A DNA stretch of 64,000 nt from Medicago truncatula. Its lineage: Eukaryota > Streptophyta > Magnoliopsida > Fabales > Fabaceae. Made by a program: the position numbers and the translations under genes. The stretch covers positions 46,760,255 through 46,824,254 of the forward strand of contig NC_053048.1 of the NCBI RefSeq assembly GCF_003473485.1. Direction: 5' to 3'. Numbering within the stretch: position 1 is the stretch's first letter; each line of letters starts with the position of its first letter. The notes beneath the pieces are model-generated. The model did not search any database, had not been told where the DNA came from, and was given only the letters and a program-made list of their open reading frames with translations. This document shows positions 53,715 to 64,000 of this stretch, one piece after another.

Positions 53715-55847
53715 GGTTCAACATCTAACATTCAGCGCGTAAAGGAGGCAGGACATGCTTCTCGTAGGAGAGCGCGTAGGCAACAGTTGGAGGATGAAGG
53801 TGGTGTTCCTCCGAGGCGTCGGAGTGCTAGAGGACGCCGTGCTAATGTCGAGCCTGATGTCGGAGCAGCAAGAGTATATGGACTTGCAGCAAGAGCAGCC
53901 TGATGCAGGCTTCCAGCACATGGAGGAGCAGAAGCTTGAGGAGGAGTTGCATTCTATGAACGAGGAAATGGATGATGCTGAGCCACGACAAAGGCGAAAG
54001 AAGAAGGAGAAGGTGGTGGACCCTGAGCCACAAGATGACTATCCCGGTAGCCCACACGAGACTTGCCTGCTTTGGAAGTACCATCTGCACGTGGCCAAGA
54101 AGGCGGGTGATGGCGAGGTATTTATTAATGTTAAATTCACTTTAAAAATGATGTTGATATTTGTGAAACTGCGTGTTTATGTAATGTTAAATCTGTTTGT
54201 GAAGTCATGAGTTTAAACTCACTTTATTAATTTTAATTATTTGCAGTGGTGTGGAAAATTAAAATGCATCAACAACGGAAAGAAGATAGAAGCAATGCAT
54301 GATAATGACACCAGACCTATCATGGCTGCACGGTGGTGGGAGAACAAATTGCAGGGCACCGACCTTGGTTGGCTCAAGGACACCAGCTACAACATGATTG
54401 ACCATGGTCTGATTTGTGTCTTTGTGGAGAGGTGGTACGAGGAGACTTCCAGCTTCCACCTTCCGTTTGGGGAGATGACAATCACACTTGACGATGTGGC
54501 CTCTTTGCTGCATATCCCCATTAACGGCATGCTCCTGTCCCACGGGTCCATATCACGGGGCGAGACAGTGGAATTGATGGAGACGTACTTGGGGTCTAGT
54601 ACGTTTGATGCTCGTAGAGAGCTCAAAAAGAACAAACGTGTACATTGCCGATTTGGCTACTTGGAGGAGATCTTCAAGGAGCGCTTGAAGGAGCAGAGGG
54701 ATTTGGCGGCGGAGTATGGTGTGACTGAGGAGGTGGAGAGGTTGCGGGACCAGATTGTCCGCATATATTTGTTGTACTTGGTGAGTATCACGATCTTCAC
54801 TGACAAGAGTCAGTGGGTTGTGGATGTTGTGTACCTGAAGTACTTTAGAGACCTCGATTTTGTTTCTGGTTTTTCATGGAGAGTTGCGGCACTAGCTCAC
54901 TTGTATAAGGAGCTCAACAATGCTGCACGTTGGAACTGCAGTCAGGTGAAAGGATACCTGACTTTGTTGCAGGTATAAATTAAAAACTATGTTTTATTTT
55001 TTAAAATGTAAGTGTGTATGGTTTGTATATTATATGTGGTTGTCTTTGGTGCAGACCTGAGTGTTTCATCACTTCCCAGATATGGAAAGCAAAGATGTCT
55101 GGGAAAAGTATGTAGAGAATCAGTATCCACGCGCGATGCTTTTTTTTTTTACCATTGTCTGGCTTAGGCAGAGTGGACAACTACAGAAACTATCTCGATG
55201 CGCTGAATTTGACGAGGGTTGTCATGGCCCCATATGGAGTGCATGGTCAAGCACGTCAGTTTGAGCGGGTCAGCCTTTACTCTGGATGGCTGAGATTCAT
55301 AGAGCGCATGGTGAGATATCTGCCGGAGAGGGTGCTTCGTCAGTTTGGGTGGGTTCAGACCATACCAAGACATCCGGTTGAGATTGCAGCTGTTGATGTT
55401 AATTTGGCGGAGATCACAAACCGCTTTCGCCGTGCACTTGATTATGCGCTGACACCTCAGCAGTTAGGAGAGCCTGCAGTTCATGGTGTGGAGGCAGAAA
55501 ATGGATATATCGAATGGTTTAATCAACATTCCCATCCACGCATGATTCTTCATGACATGCCGCTACCGATGCCGAGGCCACCGGATCGTGAGATCCTTGA
55601 TGCGCGAGCTGCTCAGGAGGATAGAGACCTTGCGTACCTACAGCTTAGCGTAAGGATGAACTGCATTAGAGACCATATCTATGTTGTGATGAGAAGTGGT
55701 CTCGTGCTGAAAGGGACTGAGGAATGGCAGCATTTGGAGGATGCTTTGAAAGAGGTGCATGATGAGAAAGTTTACTGTCGCCGGGGAGCTACTGAGGGTG
55801 GCAGAGGTGGTGGCAGAGGTGATGCAGGTGTAGTTATTAGAGATTGA
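53715..55847 (+). pseudogene. Plant-mobile-domain (aminotransferase-like, MAIN/MAIL-type) protein, broken
   Basis: The N-terminal basic segment (ASRRRARRQQL, PPRRRSARGRR) is followed by a frameshift near 53860 into an acidic region and 'SPHETCLLWKYHLHVAKK', then a GT donor at 54119-54120. The second exon (54247-54974) encodes the core domain, including ERWYEETSSFHLPFGEMTIT and LDDVASLLHIPINGMLL. The third exon begins with an in-frame TGA (55059-55061) where relatives have Trp, and shifts frame near 55150. It then runs open through YRNYLDALNLTRVVMAPYG and a long C-terminal part to 55847. The domain is found in plant transposons and in the host proteins MAIN and MAIL1. Two frameshifts and one stop make this copy non-functional. 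Confidence 0.88.
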
Positions 55848-56137
55848 TTGTATTTTATTTACTTTTAATGTTTGAACATCTTGGATAATTTTTGGTGATG
55901 TAACATTTGGATAATTTTTAATGTTATGTAATCTTGGATAATTTTTAATTATATTTGATTAATGTTATGTTTGCAAAATTATATTTTGTTGATGATTATA
56001 ACTTCGATTTACTGTTAGAACATGTCAGCGACATGATATATCTGTTTGGAAGCAAGCAAAATGCGCCAAAACAGATGGTTTCTCCCTCTTTACTGATGCA
56101 TTTCGGATTAATAAATCCGGACAGATTTATAAGATTC

Positions 56138-56259
56138 CGGATTATATAATCCGAAACCATCATTCATCACCCCCTTTTGTTGACTTTCAACGGGGTGATT
56201 TACACCTTTCGAATTTTAGAATCTGGAAATTCTCTAAAGTGTTCGGATTATATAATCCG
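56138..56259. repeat. Right-end palindromes CGGATTATATAATCCG (2 copies)
   Basis: Identical 16-base perfect palindromes at 56138-56153 and 56244-56259, with a degenerate third copy (AAATTATATAATCT) near 56353-56370. Their clustering at both ends of the element suggests a binding site for a transposase or other factor, by inference only. Confidence 0.85.
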
Positions 56260-56464
56260 GATCCATCTATTCATAACTTACATCTTCATCCATCAGCATA
56301 CTGAAGTGCCAAAATTCACAAAACATTCTGGAATGTACATTTCGAAACGGTTCCAAATTATATAATCTGGACTAGGAGTATTTTAGGAAAAAATAGAACG
56401 CGAGAGGAAATACATGGAAAAGTAATAGTCTAATAATTTTCCTCAAAAAAAAAATAGCAAAACT

Positions 56465-56820
56465 AAAAAACCAGAGAATGTAATGTAGGCAAGAATAGAA
56501 GGTAGGTGAGGTTATTTAATTTTGTTAGCACCCCCCTCCTTCCTACTTCAATTCGACCATATTCAATTGGTGTTGCCACTGACAGGAAGTAAATGTAACA
56601 CGGAGACTGTTGCCATCTGCAGCACTTAGGTTAGTTACTGTGGTTGGGCCAGCATGTCATATTTCTCCATTTACGACTTCACCAAATAGGTTGGCACGAC
56701 AAGTTATATTTCTCCATTTACGATTTCACCTAAGTTTCTATTGCAATAGTTAATACCAGTCAAACCAACTCATCCTAGTAGCACGAAAGTCACTAGCAAC
56801 AATATTCTTGTTCTTCCATT

Positions 56821-56878
<58 letters not shown>

Positions 56879-57027
56879 TGAAAACTGTTTATATTTGTTT
56901 TTGTCCTATTTTTATAAGCAAAAAGTGTATTACGTGAAATACCAAATTACATCCATTTCCATTGTGAACAACACTACGTGTTACCAATTCTGAAAATAAA
57001 CGTGAATTACTCCTTCTTTCCTAAGTA
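56465..57027. other. Intergenic with TA microsatellite
   Basis: No gene is seen. A TA run of about 53 bp lies at 56823-56875. Confidence 0.55.
56823..56875. repeat. TA microsatellite (about 26 units)
   Basis: An uninterrupted AT/TA run, unrelated to any gene that I can identify. Confidence 0.95.
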
Positions 57028-57172
57028 CTCGCTCTGTCTTTAAATATAAGCAAAATTGACTTTTTAGATTCATTCATTTAATGATGTATATATATAATAA
57101 TATGAACCACATACATCATTAAATGAATGAATCTAAAAAATCAATTTTGCTTATGTTTAAAAACGGAGGGAG
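57028..57172. mobile_element. Stowaway MITE, 145 bp
   Basis: Flanked by TA, it runs from CTCGCTCTGTCTTTAAATAT to ATGTTTAAAAACGGAGGGAG. It has the same length and centre (ATGATGTATATATA, TACATCATTAAATGAATGAA) as the copy at 51143. The left terminal bases have drifted. Confidence 0.93.
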
Positions 57173-57311
57173 TATATATTAGAAATAAACCATCCTCAAC
57201 AAAATATATTATCAAATCCATCATTTATGCATAAAGAGTAATAATAGATTATATAAATTTAGGAAAAAAAATATAGCAAAATATATAAGTAATTATAAAA
57301 GCATAATGAAT

Positions 57312-57687
57312 GAATGGCGGAGCCCTTCATGGGTTGGGGTGGCCCCACCCGAAAAAAATAAAAAATCAACGATTATATGTCTAATTTGCGAGATTTTATG
57401 CAATTTTGTATCGGTTTTATGTTTTGGTTGATCCAAATTCCTACAAAGTGGTGTAGTGACCCACCCGAAAATTTAAATAATTCAATTATAGATCTATTTT
57501 GTGAGATTTTATACAAATTTATGTCGGTTTTAGATTTCAATTGATCCAAATTTCTGTAAATTGGTGTAGTGGTCCACCCGAAAAATTTAAATAATTCAAT
57601 TATAGGTCTAATTTGTGAGACTTTAAACAATTTTTCAATAGTTAATTTTAGTGGCCCACCCGACATTTTTTTCTGGCTCCGCCACTG
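57312..57687. mobile_element. hAT-like MITE with three internal repeats
   Basis: The ends TGGCGGAGCC (57315-57324) and GGCTCCGCCACTG (57675-57687) are inverted matches. The interior is three tandem units of about 115-125 bp starting CCACCCGAAAA. TGAAT lies just outside both ends but the duplication is not cleanly 8 bp, so assignment to hAT rests on the end sequence only. Confidence 0.55.
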
Positions 57688-57707
57688 TGAATGATATATT
57701 CACTAAA

Positions 57708-58034
57708 TTTTTTTGGCTTAATTGCACTTTTGGACCCCTATCTTTCCAAAAGTTGCGGTTATGGACCTCTAACTAATTTAAATACAAAACAGCCCCCTAT
57801 GTTTTGATTCTTTGGCAGTTTTGGACCCCCAGTCCATTGTTGACTCGGTCAACGCTGACGTGGCACCCTAAGTGAGGTGCCACGTGTCAATTTTTTATTT
57901 TTTTTTTGCCTTGGGGTCCAAAACTGTCAAAGAATCAAAACATAAGGGGCTGTTTTGTATTTAAATTAGTTAGGGATTCATAACCGTAATTTTTGAAAGG
58001 ATAGGGGTCCAAAAATGCAATTAAGCCAAAAAAA
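57708..58034. mobile_element. Foldback/MITE-like element, about 327 bp
   Basis: The left TTTTTTTGGCTTAATTGC is matched by GCAATTAAGCCAAAAAAA at the right. The arms also share TTTTGGACCCCTATC and AAACATAGGGGGCTGTTTTG (with changes), leaving a central GGTGCCACGTGTC-containing hairpin. Non-coding. Confidence 0.75.
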
Positions 58035-59794
58035 TATTAAGAGACTCGTTAAATTAGACAATGATGACCCTAAAATGTTTAGGGTGCGTACGATGCATCA
58101 TGCATGTCTCAGTTTTTTAGGGGCACCAATAGATTTTATTTTAGGAGAAATTTTTGCTTTAGTTAAAAATTTGGAATGATTAAAAAATTATATGTCAAAA
58201 AGCTTATAAAGGGGCTCTTTTTTAACATAATTTATGAATAAAAAAAAAGGTTGTATCAGGTTCACAACTTCAACACAGATAAAAACTGTTTGACTCATAT
58301 TAGACTGGCTATTGCTATATACCACGAAACAAAAGGCCACGAAGTCCACGAACTCACACAGCATGCGGCATTTTTTCTTTGATTAAATAATAGAATAAAT
58401 ATTAAATTGATTTTTGGTGGAAAATATGGTGGTGATAAGTGAAATTCTTGGTTTTCGTGGATATATGGTTCGTAGGAAAAAGTATTTCCCAAAAATATAA
58501 TTAAGACCCATTTTGATAATTAAACATCTAAAATCAATTTTAATTTAAAGTATCCAAACAACATCAACTTGAAATAATAACTTTTATATGAGTTTATCCA
58601 AAAATAAATCAATTCATATCAAACTCACTTTTGACTAAAATCAATTCTTTCAAACTAAATTCTATCAAAATCAATTATCGCCACCGCCATACCAAACACA
58701 CACTATATATACACAGGAAACAAAGATGCATAAAAAGGGAGTATATAGTCCGGTCATTATTTGTCCATTTTTTAAGTAAATATTCAGATTCTTTTTAGGA
58801 AAGTTTCGCATTTGTTTATATGGGGATTAAGATAATTTTCAACAATTTTTTTAATAACTTTAATTTCTCCATAAAGTACTGCATCTTAAAAAGATTATTT
58901 AAAAAAAAGTGATTTTGAGAACCACAAAAGTTTAGTAGATGTTGTTAGATTATATCTTAGTAAATGTCTGATGTGTACCCTCTCCAAATGTGAACCATAC
59001 TAGTTTTATTAAATTTTAATAAAATGTTATATTTTTTCTCCATTTTTTATTATATAAAATACATTTTAATTAAAAATGTTAAGGTGCACATTTGGACCAT
59101 TTTCTAGAGGTCCATAATATTTTTTTTTTTTGAAAGAAGAGGTCCATAATATATGAACAACTATTCTTATATTTTCTTAAAATAATTGGTTCAGTTTATT
59201 TTAAGGAGAAATAGGATGATAGTACCATTTTTTAATATGATGATACTATAAAAAAATAAGTCGGAAACATAGAAATTTTCACTTAGAGACATGATATTTG
59301 ACCAATCAAATTTTGATTGACCATACACGAGGAACCGAAAATACTCTCTTTTCAATAGAGAATAATGTTTTTTTTATTTTTTTTATTAAGTAATCTAATG
59401 GTTAGAGTTCACACAATTTAATTGTGTAGAAATGGAGCTCACACCCTGAGAATACTTATTAATTGGCTTTTAGTGCAAATCGTCTTTAAACTCATATAAA
59501 ACTCTAAACTTTAATAGGTTATGAAAGAAAACTCATTTGCCATTCAGAAAAACAAATAAAGAGACGGGGAAAAAACATGAGAAGTACTAAATTAAACTTA
59601 TATATTGCTTCCAAAAGGACACCATACAAGATATACTACTATACTTTTTCTCTAAAAATAGACCATAAACACTAGATAGAAAGCTTCAACGATAAACATT
59701 AACAATACGTTACGCAATAAAAATACGAGTACAAGAATAATAACATATGAGAAACAAAGAAGCCATGCATGCATTCTTTTGTTGAATATTGATC
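58035..59794. other. Intergenic, no supported gene
   Basis: AT-rich. It includes a weak SINE-like fragment near 59385-59455 (TAATCTAATGGTTAGAGTTC) and a short inverted pair near 58980-59110 (CCAAATGTGAACC versus GGTGCACATTTGG). The part from about 59.6 kb is likely 3' untranslated sequence of the minus-strand glycine-rich protein gene. Confidence 0.5.
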
Positions 59795-60109
59795 TTAAGG
59801 GAAAGGATGAACACCACCAACACCAGTTCCGACACCACCTCCAACTCCACCACCAACACCACCGCCAGCACCGCCAAGTCCTCCCAAACCACCAAGTCCA
59901 CCTAGGCCACCACCACCACCTAAATCACCACCGATTCCACCTCCAATTCCACCAAAAGGAAGTCCATTGTTTCCTATTCCAGAATAACCACCAGCAAATG
60001 TCATGAAGTTCTTCTGGTCCTTCAAACCAGCATCAGTTGGTACATTTCTTGCACTTGTTGTAGCCACAACAAGAGCAAGAACCAACAACAACATACACCA
60101 CTTCGCCAT
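59795..60109 (-). CDS. Glycine-rich secreted cell wall protein
   Basis: A single exon encodes 104 aa. The chosen start MAKWCMLLLV opens a clear signal peptide with likely cleavage after TSA (residue 20). An upstream in-frame Met at 60148 would add 13 residues before the hydrophobic core and is less likely. After the mature N-terminus RNVPTDAGLKDQKNFMTF comes a Gly-rich region of GG-x repeats with many GLGG and GVGG units, ending VHPFP. This is the layout of plant glycine-rich or putative cell wall proteins (similar in kind to an Arabidopsis small cell wall protein precursor family), secreted to the wall where the Gly-rich part is structural. No catalytic motif is seen. A TATA box lies about 107 bp upstream. 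Confidence 0.85.
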   Translation of the reverse strand: MAKWCMLLLVLALVVATTSARNVPTDAGLKDQKNFMTFAGGYSGIGNNGLPFGGIGGGIGGDLGGGGGLGGLGGLGGLGGAGGGVGGGVGGGVGTGVGGVHPFP

Positions 60110-60215
60110 ATCTCTCCCACTTACTAGGAATATGTATAATAACTGCACTCACTCTCACTCTCCCTTTGTGTCTTAACCTGAGTACTTGTGTGGCAAAGTG
60201 TGTTTGGGGAGTATC

Positions 60216-60223
60216 TTTTTATA
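60216..60223 (-). promoter_or_regulatory. TATA box of the glycine-rich protein gene
   Basis: TATAAAAA on the minus strand, followed by a leader of roughly 75-80 bases to the chosen ATG at 60109. Confidence 0.7.
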
Positions 60224-60606
60224 GCCAAAATACTAAGACCTGATAGGTGAGGAGGTAGTTGAGCATGGTAAATGATATTTAATTTCTTTGCAGAGCTTGC
60301 TAGTCTTGCTGTCATCATATCAGACACATTACTACCAAAGACAGTATATATAAAGTACTTTTTTTTCTTCAAACTGGCGTATTTTTTTTATATTAACTCT
60401 TTGTTCTCAACCGGAAAAGGACCATGGTAATCTGAAATTTGACTGTGTGGTAAGTAAGTTTAGTCAAGAATTATTCTACACAAAAATCGAACTCAAGTTC
60501 ATTTGAACTATTCGTTTTTGGTGTAGTTTATTAATCACTTATCTGATTAACTTAACTCGCGTATATATACACACGTATGTATAATTTTAAAAGAGACTGA
60601 TGAATG

Positions 60607-60772
60607 GGACACTATTAGGAAAAGCAAAATTAGGGAGGGAAATTTGTGACGGAAAACATAAAATTCCTCACAAATTCCTTGGTCGCAAAATTTAATGACG
60701 GAATTAGAGAGGGATTTCATGTTTTCCCTCACTAAATTTCCCTCACTAATTTTTATTTTTTTAGTAGTGGGA
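60607..60772. mobile_element. CACTA-type MITE, 160 bp, with 3-bp duplication GGA
   Basis: The element 60610-60769 begins CACTATTAGGAAAAGC and ends TTTTTTAGTAGTG. Its inner sequences GAGGGAAATTTG and AAATTTCCCTC also pair. The target duplication GGA is at 60607-60609 and 60770-60772. CACTA ends plus a 3-bp duplication are diagnostic of En/Spm-type transposons. It has no coding content and depends on an autonomous element elsewhere. Confidence 0.9.
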
Positions 60773-63104
60773 TCCACCGTGTCCAGGAGGTGCCCTCAAC
60801 AAAGACCGAGCCATATCCTTTTAGGTTGATCAATAGATACAAGTTGCAATTACTCCTCCTATTGGGCAATATATTCTGCCACCATATCCATTAGGTAGAA
60901 TAGTTACAATTGCATTTACTCCTACAGGGCAATAGATTCTGCAAGCATAGGATTGGAGCTCAAAGAACCGACGTGGCTAGATTTAGAGGAGTAGAAATCT
61001 TGGAAAATTAAGACAGTTGCAAAGATGGGACCGTATATATGAATAGAAGTTTTGTATAGTCACGTGACTTTCGTTTAAGCAGTAAAATACAAAATTGAAG
61101 AGTCTATGGGATGAAATGAGACCTAAACATGAGTTTATAACTTAATAATGCAATTCTCTTCTAATAAATTGGCTTTGCTGTGGACAACTTTATAAATTGA
61201 GACGGTTTTCATGTTATAAGTTGAACTCAAAATTACGAGTTAGGATCTTCTTTATTTATAAAAATAAATAAATGGAGATTGTCAATTAGAATTAGATACA
61301 CACAAAATATAAATTGTAGTCCTACGAATAAGTGAGTCTCATCATCATTAATTATTTTTAAATTTTATTGTTGTCCATGTCTCTTCAAATGGAAGAAATG
61401 AAGGAGATCTAAAATGGAGAGAATCTTGACTTCAAAATTATAGGAACAAATTGTAAGAAATATAAGTTTTTTCCTAATATTAACAAAAACGTAAATAATA
61501 TCTGGTCATTTTGGTTTTTTATTACGACCATTTTATGTCTTATACTAAAAATCACTGGTTTGAGAAGACACCAACTTTTTGGAAGTATAACTAAAATGAT
61601 CATATTGTTAAAAAAAATAACTGGTGTTTGTAAGCAACGATTATTTTGACCATGGCAAAGCCGTAAAGAAGGCTCGAATTTGGCACGGATACCACCATGG
61701 CAAAGTTGGTCAAAATTTTGCAACAATTCGATCACAAATTACTTTCAAATACACGACAAATATCAAAGTTCGTACTTATAGTCAAATACACGACAAATAT
61801 CAAAGTTCGTACTTATTAATTCGATCACAAATTAATTTATCTGAACAAGACAATTCTGTCCAAAAATTTCTTCATTCTTTCCGCTTCATCTTTCCTTGTT
61901 TTCAAAGTTCCCATCTCCTAAACTCTCAACCAGATCTAAGAGGGAAGAAATCTCCTTATTTCATAATCTCAATAATAGCCTGCGAAGCTCGAATAAATTA
62001 AAAATAGTTCGCTCTACATAATAGGAAGTCATTGCAACACTTCTTGTGACAAAGCTAAAGAGAGAATGCATGAGGAAAGACGGAAAATTTGAGGGGAAAA
62101 GGAGAGAAACAATGGGAGTAAAAAAAAGCTTGGACAAAACATTGTTGATCACCTTGAACAAGGAGTTAACAATAACCTGTAATAGTATTTTTGTAGAAAA
62201 TAGTTCAACAAACATCATAGATCCGTGTGTACTTCTCCTTAATCTTCAACAATAGTGATTATTAATCACTGCATGCATAATTTGATCCTAGTTTTGTTTA
62301 GGCTTAATTGGACATTTGATCCTCTAAATAATTGTGCGTTTACATTTTGGTCCCATAAATTGTAAAATTCACATTTTGGTCCTTTTGGTTTTGCTTCGTC
62401 AGTCAAAAATGTCCTAACTGTTAACTTTAACCCCCAAATGTCTATGGTGGACCAACTTTAAAAATGGTCCACCATAGATCCAATTAATTATTCTAATTTA
62501 AACCGTTTGATTTTTTGTAAAAGGGGGGTCATTGGATTACGCATGTGTATTTTATCTTACGGTGAGTCAACAACAACTAACTAATTCTCCCTTTCTTCAT
62601 CTTCTTCCTCACTCTTCTTCATCATTTTCATACCATCTTCATTAACATTCATAAAAAAAATCCAGAAAAATATAAAAACCCCACAATTTCTTCTTCTCTT
62701 TACAAAACACAATCCTCCTTGTGATTCTTCTTTCATTTCCTTTTCTTTCTTCCTCTCTTTACAAAACCATACTCTCCCTCTTCTCCTTTTCCGAACGAAA
62801 TTTTCGGCCACCCACCGTGGTGTTTTCGGCCCTCTTTTGCCAAACAAAATACATAATATTCACCCTCTCTTCGTTCTCTATCTCTTCCTGAAATTAAATT
62901 TTAGATAGGAGGCATTTTTTTAGTCTCCAAACCGTCACTTTCATTCTAAATCTAGACCACCACAAAATGTCATGTGACAAACCACCACCATAAACATACT
63001 CTCCTTCATATTCTCTACAAAATCCACAAAGAAAAATCAATATAAGATGACCTTGCTCCGGTGACCACCGCCCAATCAACCTCTTAGTATCATTGTATAT
63101 AATA
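60773..63104. other. Intergenic, no supported gene
   Basis: No domain-bearing frame. A 33-bp phrase (AATACACGACAAATATCAAAG and following) is repeated at about 61747-61780 and 61785-61817. Around 62300-62480 is one arm and the central hairpin (CTATGGTGGACC / GGTCCACCATAG) of a foldback repeat like those at 57708 and 39656. The Lys/Arg-Glu-rich minus-strand frame near 62581-62847 is low-complexity and not supported. Confidence 0.5.
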
Positions 63105-63359
63105 CTCCCTTCGTCCTGCAATAAATGACCTATTTTATAATGTGCAATATTGACCTAGCATATTTTGACTGCATTTTTCTACTAATATACAAAGATAAAT
63201 TATATCACGTAAGATGTTGTATTCATCTCGATGAATATTTTTAAAATATTAAATTTTTATATATTTTTCTAATAGAGAATTGAAGATATTAAAGATAAAA
63301 CATATGCATTATTATGTGTGACAGAGTGAGATGTGTCACTTAATTAGGGACGAAAGGAG
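63105..63359. mobile_element. Stowaway-like MITE, 255 bp
   Basis: It starts CTCCCTTCGTCCTGCAATAA and ends inverted TTAGGGACGAAAGGAG, with TA on each side. Interior non-coding. It is a different family from the 145-bp copies. Confidence 0.85.
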
Positions 63360-64000
63360 TATGTGTTTAGTTTCGTGATTTGCACCAAAGTTTGTGCTAC
63401 AATCATAAATTTCAAGGTTATCAACTTCAACATTTACCTCATTTTCAACCATCTTGTCATCACCACATCTTCATCTCTAATCCTGTCATTATCCGCCATA
63501 TGACTAAGTTTATTATAAATAATCATCTTATGGATATATCTAGGCTCACGGGACTCTACATCAACTCGATGGTGTTGTGTGAATAATACATATGTTGGAG
63601 GAATTGGACACCCATCCATTAGATATACCCGTAATATAATTTTTGAGGAGGAATTGAAGGGGTTAGGGATTTATTGAGAATTTGGGCTTTTGATTTTTGT
63701 GTTTAAAAAAAGATTTGTGAGATGAACATAACATAAATTCATGATATTTGAAGATATATTTGTGTAGAATTTTTTTTTTTTTTATCCAAGGAAGAAGATG
63801 AAGATTATGAACATGTCCATCTTATTTCTTAACTTTTTTTATTTTTAATAAAAGTATAATTTTAAAAATAAAATTATGTATTTTTCAAATAAAAAAATGA
63901 GAAAAAGGATTTAAATGTGCTTTTATGAGAGATAAATGACCTAAACAGAAGAAAACAAAGATAAAGACCAAAGTTGTACAAATAAGGCCAACATTTGCGG
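63360..64000. other. Intergenic to window end, no supported gene
   Basis: AT-rich, with no recognised domain or RNA gene. The last bases (CAAAGTTGTACAAATAAGGCC) may be an end of a foldback repeat that continues outside the window. Confidence 0.45.

Larger units (their letters stand above)
53202..56464. mobile_element. MULE-like DNA transposon carrying a plant-mobile-domain gene
   Basis: The ends share GTTTTGCT, ACTATTACTTTT and, further in, a GGATTATATAATCC-type palindrome followed by GGAAC, in inverted orientation (53202-53310 versus 56350-56464). They form an imperfect terminal inverted repeat of about 100 bp. Between them lies one broken plant-mobile-domain gene (53715-55847). The palindrome CGGATTATATAATCCG recurs inside the right end (56138-56153, 56244-56259), with a variant near 56353-56370. 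Elements that carry plant-mobile-domain genes have been described as Mutator-like in plants. No transposase is visible here, and no clean 9-bp target-site duplication could be read, so the class is inferred. Confidence 0.6.

Noticed and set aside
62581-62847. Lys/Arg/Glu-rich minus-strand frame
   Set aside because: Low-complexity translation of a pyrimidine-rich stretch with no domain.

Overview
This is plant nuclear DNA. It is AT-rich, most genes are split by GT-AG introns, and it is dense in short inverted-repeat transposons, SINE-like fragments and retroelement pieces. The gene families and repeat types suggest a legume close to Medicago or Trifolium, but that is an inference and no species is proven by the sequence.

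Layout. 0-5.5 kb: repeat-rich intergenic DNA. 5.8-7.4 kb (+): two-exon type-C response regulator (ARR22/24-like, 130 aa) with a TA microsatellite upstream and a MITE-like element in its intron. 11.9-12.9 kb: degenerate LINE fragment. 15.07-18.89 kb (+): eight-exon phytochrome-interacting bHLH factor (PIF4/5-like, 461 aa). 20.2-21.5 kb: probable non-autonomous DNA transposon. 21.6-35.4 kb (+): tandem cluster of three ankyrin-PGG membrane protein genes. Copy 1 is 5'-truncated with stops. Copy 2 is intact (607 aa) with a long Pro/Gln/Asn-rich linker. Copy 3 is frameshifted and split by a very young Ty1-copia element (30291-35031, minus strand, TSD CACAG). 35.8-36.1 kb (-): intronless histone H4. 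36.5-40.6 kb: foldback elements and a 248-bp tandem repeat. 40.9-43.9 kb (+): five-exon, 210-aa gene that resembles a divergent IST1 (regulator of VPS4, ESCRT-III-like) protein, with MITEs in its introns. 44.7-49.7 kb (-): six-exon 26S proteasome ATPase RPT2 (445 aa), convergent with the IST1-like gene. 50.5-51.1 kb: broken RNase H-like fragment. 53.2-56.5 kb: MULE-like element with decayed terminal inverted repeats carrying a broken plant-mobile-domain gene. 57-58 kb: Stowaway, hAT-like and foldback elements. 59.8-60.1 kb (-): glycine-rich secreted cell wall protein. 60.6-60.8 kb: 160-bp CACTA-type MITE. The remainder is repeats and unassigned intergenic DNA.

The genes do not form a pathway or operon. 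Intact genes cover light and cytokinin-type signalling (PIF, response regulator), protein turnover and trafficking (RPT2, IST1-like), chromatin (H4), cell wall (glycine-rich protein) and an ACD6/ITN1-type membrane protein family undergoing local birth and death. I found no convincing new biological system. The strongest leads are the divergent IST1-like gene, the proline-rich linker expansion in the ankyrin-PGG cluster, the young copia insertion with a frameshift just before its integrase catalytic Glu, and the palindrome-studded ends of the plant-mobile-domain transposon.
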